Shown here one piece after another: positions 16,200-22,562 of a stretch of DNA of 25,273 bases; the first letter of the stretch is position 1; every line of letters begins with the position of its first letter. The translations under genes and the position numbers were made by a program. The DNA is from a virus. The notes under the pieces were generated by a model. It saw only the letters and a list, made by a program, of their open reading frames with translations, was not told the origin of the DNA and did not search any database. The stretch spans positions 1 to 25,273 of IMG/VR virus record IMGVR_UViG_3300025880_000100. One strand, given 5' to 3'.

Positions 16200-17090
16200 C
16201 TATCTTGCACCACCAGTAACATCATAGATAAAGTTACCAGTACGTTGTGCTTCTAAGATAGCCTCCATATTCTTTTCAAACTCTTTGTCAGACATCTTAC
16301 TTACTTGAGACTCACGGAACTTCTTAGAGTTCTCATCTGGGTCAATAGCAGAAGGTGCCCCACGTGGAGTTGCTTTTGCAGCTGCCTTAACTTTTTCTTT
16401 CTTAGCAGAAGGTGTAAGGCCATTATCTACTTTGTACAAATCGAGTACTCGGATGACAGAAGCAGGATCGTCAGAGTTTTCGTACAGGGCATCTTGGACC
16501 CACTTAGGTTGTTCATCTACCCAACCGTGGAATGTGTCTGAGTCTTTCAGTTCATCAAAATCACTGTGAGCTTTACGGATGACATTCTCTGCTTTAACTC
16601 GGTCAGCTTCAAACTTCGCCTCATCCAGTTCTTGAAAGCGTTGGTCAGCCTTCTCAAACATCTCTTTAGCTTTCTTTGTCGCAATAGTCTCTACGATAGA
16701 AGCTACATCGGGGTACTTAGCTGCCCAATCTTTAAGGTCTTCATCAGACTTTGGTGGGGCTACATTAGGGTCTTTGTCTTCAAGAGCATTAAGTTTATCG
16801 TTCCACTCTTTCTCTTTCTTTTGCATATGACGACGGAGATCACCATAACGCTTCTTAAAAGACTTCTCTTCTGCAGAGGTGGGTTCAGGTTCTTCTGGAG
16901 TTTCTACTTCTTCTGTAGGGGCCTCCTCTTGAACCTGTTCTTGAACCTCTTCCTCTTCTTCTGGTTTCTCTTCTACTTCTCCACGCATTTGTGCTTCAAG
17001 TTCAGCAAGTTCTTTTTCTTCCTGTTCCATCTTAGCTTGTTTACGTGCATGGTTATAACCACGGTCTACGAAAGTTTTATTGTCAGCCAT
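16200..17090 (-). CDS. Capsid scaffolding protein
   Basis: A 296-residue, highly charged protein directly before the major capsid gene, the usual scaffold position. Residues 15-80 are very acidic (runs of Glu with Pro and Val), followed by KKRYGDLRRHMQKKEKEW, a coiled-coil segment typical of phage scaffolds, and a mostly helical remainder with a short basic patch (KKEKVKAAAKA) near residue 230 and a C-terminal helix (KMSDKEFEKNMEAILEAQ). The family directs procapsid assembly and then leaves. ATG has AAGGAAAATAAA upstream. The assignment rests on composition and gene order. Confidence 0.85.
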   Translation of the reverse strand: MADNKTFVDRGYNHARKQAKMEQEEKELAELEAQMRGEVEEKPEEEEEVQEQVQEEAPTEEVETPEEPEPTSAEEKSFKKRYGDLRRHMQKKEKEWNDKLNALEDKDPNVAPPKSDEDLKDWAAKYPDVASIVETIATKKAKEMFEKADQRFQELDEAKFEADRVKAENVIRKAHSDFDELKDSDTFHGWVDEQPKWVQDALYENSDDPASVIRVLDLYKVDNGLTPSAKKEKVKAAAKATPRGAPSAIDPDENSKKFRESQVSKMSDKEFEKNMEAILEAQRTGNFIYDVTGGAR

Positions 17091-17112
17091 TTTATTTTCC
17101 TTATGTTGGGGC

Positions 17113-17125
17113 CAGCATTATGCTG
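17113..17125. promoter_or_regulatory. 13-bp palindrome upstream of the scaffold gene
   Basis: CAGCATTATGCTG is a perfect dyad around a central T, lying 22 bases before the scaffold ATG in the gap after the 1037-residue gene. It is too tight for a good RNA hairpin but has the shape of a small operator or restriction-type site. No function is assigned. Confidence 0.4.
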
Positions 17126-17159
17126 AGTAGCCTTATTGGTTGCTTTATTACAACAGTTA

Positions 17160-20100
17160 TTATTTTGTCTTTTTCTTTTTAGGTTTTTGTACAAGTCCAC
17201 CAGTAGCTCGTCCAGTGCCACTATAAGCAGCGGTTGTACCTAAACTACTTGCAGCCCTATCTGCTCTTTCTCTAGCCTCTTTAGCCTTTTCTGCAGATGA
17301 CTGTCTCTCTTCTGTAACATCTCTACCAGTCCAAGGACGAGCAGTTGGTCTTACACTTGGAGCACTTGGTGCTGCAGACCCTGTAGTTACACGAGAAGAG
17401 TAGGTGCTGTCGTCATCGCTGTTACTTCTTTGAGTGTAGTTAACCCCACCAGAAGTTACCTGACGCTCACTGCCACTAGAACTGCCTGTAGGGATAGCTT
17501 GTACCGTCTGAGGTGTCATAGCGGCGCTTCTAGCGTAGTTTTCCCCAGTAGCAAAACCAAGAGCTTGACCAATAGTGTTAAGGATTTTGCCAGCCCCACT
17601 AAGGTTATCAAGCTCTCTATCCAACTCTTCTCTAAGTTTTTTGTAGTCTTCAGTGCCTTCAAGGTTTTGATCCTCAGCAACACGTAAAGCTGCTCTTGCC
17701 CTAGCAACATTTTCAAGCTCAAAACCACCTCCAACACCAGCACCAAGTACCATTCCCGGAGCACCTGCAACAACGGAACCTGCACCACCTAGGCGTTTAG
17801 CATTAAGGGTTTCATCACCTCTGATAGATTCCATACCAAAGCTAAGTGGATTTTCCTGTAGCTTTTGTTGGTCCTCTTCACTGAGCTTAAATCCACCAAA
17901 GCCCTCTCCATCTTCGCCACCTTGTGCAGTAACAGAAGGGGTACGAGGGCCTCTATCACGATCCCTGTCACCAGAAGTTTGTGTTGGTTCTTCCTGAGCC
18001 ATAGATGCACGGTTCTCTGGAGTCGCCTCTACAAAACCTTCTGGGATAGGTGTGATAGGCTGTCCGTTGACAAAGAGAATGCTTCTAATCTCACCAGCAG
18101 CATTAGTATAGACCTTTGAAATTGTGCCACCTGTTGCTTGTCCTTGGTTCGTACCAAAAGAGAAACCGGGTTGATATTGTTGAGGATTAAAAGTAGAAGC
18201 TACAGAACCCCCCTCAGCCATCTCAACAGGTGTATCTTCTACAGTCTGGAGTTCTTCATCTTTAAAAGGTAGATCGTCTTTCATAGGAGAGGGTTCACCG
18301 CCAATACGACCATCAGCTTCCATCTTCTCTAGGCCAGCTTTAGCCTTATTCCGGAGTTTCTCAAAGTACTCTACACCAAAGAAACGAACAACATCGGCAG
18401 GTACAACATACTCACCTGAGGAAAGTTTAGCATCTACATCATCTCGTACTTCCTCAGCAAGAGAACCTGCAGGGATTTCATTACCACTCACTGGGTCACG
18501 GTTCATACCATCATCCTTAATGCCACCCTCGGCCCTCATTGTTTTCATTTCTTCATCCACTGCTAATCCACCTTTATTGTAATTACTAGGCTCACCCCAT
18601 TGATAGGGTCTAGGCATCCTTGGGTCCTCTGTAGACTCTGGAGAAGTTTTTAATCTCTCCTCAAGAGTCATAGACATTCTGTCCGCAGCATTCCTTGCCT
18701 CTACCTCACCTCTTTTTCTTTCATAGGTGCGAAAGAGTACTGAGGTATCAGGTGAACCTCCGGGAGGGGGTAGGTCAGGGAGACTTGGCGCTGGTGTTGG
18801 TATAAAGTACTCTAGAATGTCAGAGCTACCCCCCGGTTTAAAAACTACAGGGTTTACATTTAGTGTCTCTTCTAAAATGTCCGCATCTTGGTCACCTGCA
18901 AGCGAGTTAGCCTTTTTTAAAAGACCAGAAACACGTCCAGAAAGGTAGTCAAAATGATCTGGGTTAGCTGAGTCCAGAGTTTCTAAAATGTTTTCAACTT
19001 CCTCTACATCAGAAATCAGGTTTAGCTGTACTGGAAGTTCAGAATCTCTACCCCGCAACCTTCTAGAGACCCTTTGCAACATCCGAGGTTCCCTAAGCAA
19101 AAAGTCGTTTCTTGCAGCAAAAGATTCGTAAAAACTTTTTAGTCTTTGGAGAGGCTCAACTAAGTTTTCATTTTTTCTGTAGTTAGCTAAGTCTTGGTTA
19201 TACTCCGCCCAAGCTTGAGTGTTTTCTGGGGAGTCTATTTCCCCTCTAGCAAAAGCCAACACATCTCTGTTTTCCGGAGAAGTGCCTTGTGCAAAACCCT
19301 CTCTTGCTTGTATAAGATGTTGAATTTCGTGTATTAAGGTTTTTTTAAACTCTTCTGGAGGTTTTTGCAAAAAGTCAGAGTTTAAAGCTATAACATTGTT
19401 ACTGTAGGCAGAGCCACGGTGGCTAGGGTCAAAAGAAGAGTTAAAAACTATTGGAGTATTTTGGATATCTGGATATTGATAAAACAATTCATCTGCTACC
19501 ATAACATCCCCAAGGGTGCTTATGTTTGAGTTAGTTGGGATTTTAGGGGTAGCTCTAGGGTTAAATTGAACTATAGTAACATTGGAAGGTACGACAGATA
19601 TATTAGAGTCATCCATTTCAAAACGATATTTACCATCAGCACCCGTAGACTCAGGCGCTTTACGACCACTCTGAGTGTATCCGGGGTCAGTAGCGCCAAG
19701 ACCTCCAAAGATGTTTACTCTGGTTGGATCATACTCTGGCATAGCATCAAGCACATCACCAGTGGCCATACGGACTCCAGTGGAAGCTTGACTTGCAGTA
19801 GGTAGAGGTACACCAGCGTTTACACCAAAGACGTTACCTGCAAATGCCTCAGGAACAGAGCTTACATCACGAGTAAAACGTCTTTCTTGATTTCTATCCA
19901 TCCCCGGAACAAGCTCAGAAGCAAGCCCCACGGAGTATTTCCAAGCAGCGTCAGAAGCCTCAAGACCTGCAAGACCCATATCGGCTGCATAACCAAGGCC
20001 TGTTGTAAAGGTGTTCAGGACTCCACTATCTGCTTCTGGAAATGCACCTGCAGCACCTTCTTCTGTGCCACGAACTTGAAAACGACGTTTAGCTTCCTCC

Positions 20101-20273
20101 CAAGCATCTTTAGCTGCCCACTCCGCAGTGTCACCAAAACGGTTTTCTTGTACTGGAGCCTCTTCTCCGGGGATGTCATAAGGCATTGGGAGCATTTGGT
20201 CCGCAGCCCGTTGATTAGCCTCCTCCATTTGTGCTCGTGTCATACCAAAAGCTTCTAAGGTGTTCTCAGCCAT
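17160..20273 (-). CDS. 1037-aa multidomain virion protein with zincin-like metallopeptidase domain
   Basis: Domains in order: helical N-terminus (1-180); a polyvalent-protein-type region starting near VNIFGGLG (187-193) with GADGKYRFEMDDS (211-223); a zincin-like metallopeptidase with HEIQH at 315-319 followed by REGFAQG; a helical segment to about 480; then a Pro/Gly-rich region containing DPVSGNEIPAGSLAEEVRDD and SSGEYVVPADVVRFFGVEYFE, widespread in marine phage structural proteins; and a disordered Ser/Thr-rich, Lys-ending tail. HExxH with the following helix is the zinc-binding signature. Its place between portal and scaffold suggests a head-related role; a head-maturation protease or an ejected enzyme are both possible. 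The metallopeptidase part is strikingly AT-rich. Start ATG overlaps the 64-residue gene by 8 bases and has AGGGA upstream. Confidence 0.8.
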   Translation of the reverse strand: MAENTLEAFGMTRAQMEEANQRAADQMLPMPYDIPGEEAPVQENRFGDTAEWAAKDAWEEAKRRFQVRGTEEGAAGAFPEADSGVLNTFTTGLGYAADMGLAGLEASDAAWKYSVGLASELVPGMDRNQERRFTRDVSSVPEAFAGNVFGVNAGVPLPTASQASTGVRMATGDVLDAMPEYDPTRVNIFGGLGATDPGYTQSGRKAPESTGADGKYRFEMDDSNISVVPSNVTIVQFNPRATPKIPTNSNISTLGDVMVADELFYQYPDIQNTPIVFNSSFDPSHRGSAYSNNVIALNSDFLQKPPEEFKKTLIHEIQHLIQAREGFAQGTSPENRDVLAFARGEIDSPENTQAWAEYNQDLANYRKNENLVEPLQRLKSFYESFAARNDFLLREPRMLQRVSRRLRGRDSELPVQLNLISDVEEVENILETLDSANPDHFDYLSGRVSGLLKKANSLAGDQDADILEETLNVNPVVFKPGGSSDILEYFIPTPAPSLPDLPPPGGSPDTSVLFRTYERKRGEVEARNAADRMSMTLEERLKTSPESTEDPRMPRPYQWGEPSNYNKGGLAVDEEMKTMRAEGGIKDDGMNRDPVSGNEIPAGSLAEEVRDDVDAKLSSGEYVVPADVVRFFGVEYFEKLRNKAKAGLEKMEADGRIGGEPSPMKDDLPFKDEELQTVEDTPVEMAEGGSVASTFNPQQYQPGFSFGTNQGQATGGTISKVYTNAAGEIRSILFVNGQPITPIPEGFVEATPENRASMAQEEPTQTSGDRDRDRGPRTPSVTAQGGEDGEGFGGFKLSEEDQQKLQENPLSFGMESIRGDETLNAKRLGGAGSVVAGAPGMVLGAGVGGGFELENVARARAALRVAEDQNLEGTEDYKKLREELDRELDNLSGAGKILNTIGQALGFATGENYARSAAMTPQTVQAIPTGSSSGSERQVTSGGVNYTQRSNSDDDSTYSSRVTTGSAAPSAPSVRPTARPWTGRDVTEERQSSAEKAKEARERADRAASSLGTTAAYSGTGRATGGLVQKPKKKKTK

Positions 20274-20460
20274 TAACTTTATCCCTTAGTCTTTTTAGTG
20301 CGTGAAGAGCATGAAGCTCCCCTTGGGTTCTGTAGATGTCATAAGGTTCTACAGTCTGCTCTAGGCGTTTATGCTTATCTTTAATCCGTTCGTCCAGTTC
20401 CCCTAGGAATGCTCCCCAAAGCTCTGGGTTATTCACGAACATCTTTAGCTTGCTACTCAC
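20266..20460 (-). CDS. Small hypothetical protein between portal and zincin-like protein (64 aa)
   Basis: Helical and charged, with LWGAFLGELDERIKDKHKRLEQ and a C-terminal HALHALKRLRDKV. I recognise similar small proteins after portal genes in other phages but no function. The GTG start at 20458-20460 overlaps the portal TGA (GTGA), with a perfect GGAGGT 5 bases upstream, so translation is coupled and strong. The end overlaps the next gene by 8 bases. A small structural or assembly factor is the simplest guess. Confidence 0.78.
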   Translation of the reverse strand: MSSKLKMFVNNPELWGAFLGELDERIKDKHKRLEQTVEPYDIYRTQGELHALHALKRLRDKVNG

Positions 20461-22559
20461 TGCATACCTCCGGTGTTACCAGAGAAGCCTTGTTCACCCG
20501 GTGTAGGAGCCGTACCAGTGCCTATCTGACCCCCTCCGCTACCTTGGGTATCCTGAACCTGTACACCCGCTGGAGCACCCCCTGTAGCGCCTGCCTGAGG
20601 TACTGCTGGAGCACCTTCTTGAGGCATCTCAGGTTGAGGGTTTGCAGCTTGGAACTGTTTAAGGATTTCAGCCTGAACTGCAGCCTTCTGCATAGAGTTG
20701 GTTACTTTGTCTGGGTCAAGGTCCATACTCTTGGCAATCTCACGGATGATATAATCCATCTTAGCAAAAGGAGCGAGGACTGGGTTTTGTACCACACCAA
20801 GGAATTGCATAAGCCGCTGACTGCGAACTTCATTAGCCATCAAGCTTTCTGTGCCCTCAGCCTTAACCTCCAAGTCACCTTTAATTTCTTCGTCGTAGTC
20901 AAACTGCATATTGAAAGCAAAGAAGGCACGACCCAAAGGAGCTAGGAGATAGTCGTCAATGTTTTTAACTACAGTACGAATAGAGCCGTTAGCAGCGGAC
21001 ATCAGCATAGAGATACCGGAAGCTGTACGACCTACACCAGAGACACCTGTTTGACCGTGAGCAAAGGAGGGGAACCCTGTGGATTCATCTGCAAGCACTC
21101 TGGCTTTGTCAAACATTTGCATATTTTCGTTAGACACGTTAGGGAACTTAGTCCCGAAGATAGCCTGACCCGGAGCACCACCTTGACGTCTAAAGACTTT
21201 GCCGGGGTAAACAGAAAGGTCTTGACCCGGAGTAAGGTTAGTTTCATCTACTTCCAAGATCAAGTTACCTGACAAAGCAGCGTTATCAACAGCCATACGC
21301 ATAAAGCCATTCATAAGCAGTTGAGTGTCAGCCATGTTTTCTGCAATACCGATACCAAACATAGAGTAAGGATTAACTTCGTAAGGTACAACGTAGTAAG
21401 GAACAATCTTAGGTGTAAAAGGGTTCATAACCAAGCGAAGTACTTGTCCGTTACAAATCCAGATGTTTACAGACAGCTCATCTTCTTTACTGAGGTTTTT
21501 AGGGATATCAATGTCATGGTCTTCAAGAACACTCTTATCTACGTTACCCCAAAACTCAAGAACCTCAAACCTTTCAGTGGCCACCTCTTGGTTGTCGTCT
21601 TCCATGACCTGCTCCCACCACTCTTTCTGGAAATCTTCTCCCATAGAGACAGCAGTATCGATAGCATTATCACGAAAGAAAGGCCTACGCTTAAGCGCTC
21701 GAAGTTGAGACTTAGACATCTTATGGCGTTCAATTACGTATTCTGCTTCTTCCATATTATTGGCGTCTGGATCAGGGTAGAAGTTCCAAAGAGAGACAGA
21801 AGTAATTTGAGGTATAGTCTTAACCTTAGGTGCGTAGTCACCCTCATCATTCCAGTTAGGGTATTCCTTGTCTACAGCAAAAGGACCTTTCATGATTCCT
21901 GTACCAAACAATGCACATTCAAAGGCTGCTGTACGTAGGTGTTTTTTACCCTTAGACTCTTCAATCTGATCGTGGATTTTCTTTTCCATCTTCTTGGCAG
22001 AGATCATAGCAGGCTCAAAAGTAACCTGAGTTGGACCTGTACCGGGACCTGCTTTAAGGTCTTTCTCTACGGGCTGTAGAGCTACTTTAAGTCCACCAAG
22101 ACGCTCTTTAAGGTCTTGCATTGTCTCCCCCGGAAGGAGAGTGGGCATTGCACCTTCAGCTTCTTTAACCTTTGGGTTAGTCTCTAGGTGTACACTTTCT
22201 TCCACCCCATCTGGCAGGGTAGTAGGGTTTACACTAAGGGGGAACTTGTTGTTCCCAAAGAGAACCTCAATGATTTGACCATAAGCAGCAAGAACTTTTG
22301 TCTTAGTTACTTTTACAAAAACTTGAGACTTTTCAGTGTCTGTAAACTGCACATCAGGGCCATAGATACCACGATAGTTACGGTAAGACTCTAGCCAACG
22401 ACGCTCTTCTGTCTCCCTAGCTGTCTCTGCCTTATTAAACCGCTCTTTTACATAAGCTTCAATACGGCCAACCTTGGGGTCAACCAATTGCTCTTCTTTG
22501 GCATCTTCAACAGCTTCCATCTCGAAACCGTCTTCACCATTGAAATCTTCTTCTTCCAT
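20457..22559 (-). CDS. Portal protein (head-tail connector)
   Basis: A 700-residue portal of the large podovirus class: acidic N-terminus, ERRWLESYRNYRGIYGPD, VKVTKTKVLAAYGQIIEVLFGNNKFP, a central stem/clip region with NIWICNGQVLRLVMNPF and YYVVPYEVNPYSMFGIGIAENMADTQ, and a Gln/Pro/Gly-rich C-terminal tail. It forms the ring through which terminase packages DNA. It lies right after the terminase gene. I take the ATG at 22557-22559, one codon after a TTG that directly follows the terminase stop; the ribosome site (GGGA) is weak, so coupling to terminase translation is likely. Confidence 0.92.
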   Translation of the reverse strand: MEEEDFNGEDGFEMEAVEDAKEEQLVDPKVGRIEAYVKERFNKAETARETEERRWLESYRNYRGIYGPDVQFTDTEKSQVFVKVTKTKVLAAYGQIIEVLFGNNKFPLSVNPTTLPDGVEESVHLETNPKVKEAEGAMPTLLPGETMQDLKERLGGLKVALQPVEKDLKAGPGTGPTQVTFEPAMISAKKMEKKIHDQIEESKGKKHLRTAAFECALFGTGIMKGPFAVDKEYPNWNDEGDYAPKVKTIPQITSVSLWNFYPDPDANNMEEAEYVIERHKMSKSQLRALKRRPFFRDNAIDTAVSMGEDFQKEWWEQVMEDDNQEVATERFEVLEFWGNVDKSVLEDHDIDIPKNLSKEDELSVNIWICNGQVLRLVMNPFTPKIVPYYVVPYEVNPYSMFGIGIAENMADTQLLMNGFMRMAVDNAALSGNLILEVDETNLTPGQDLSVYPGKVFRRQGGAPGQAIFGTKFPNVSNENMQMFDKARVLADESTGFPSFAHGQTGVSGVGRTASGISMLMSAANGSIRTVVKNIDDYLLAPLGRAFFAFNMQFDYDEEIKGDLEVKAEGTESLMANEVRSQRLMQFLGVVQNPVLAPFAKMDYIIREIAKSMDLDPDKVTNSMQKAAVQAEILKQFQAANPQPEMPQEGAPAVPQAGATGGAPAGVQVQDTQGSGGGQIGTGTAPTPGEQGFSGNTGGMQ

Positions 22560-22562
22560 CAA

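Noticed and set aside
16566-17126. 186-codon + strand frame opposite the scaffold gene
   Set aside because: The product is a Phe/Leu-rich antisense image of Glu/Lys-rich scaffold codons, with no start signal and no recognisable domain.
21321-21938. 205-codon + strand frame opposite the portal gene
   Set aside because: No domain, no ribosome site, and a well supported portal gene on the other strand.
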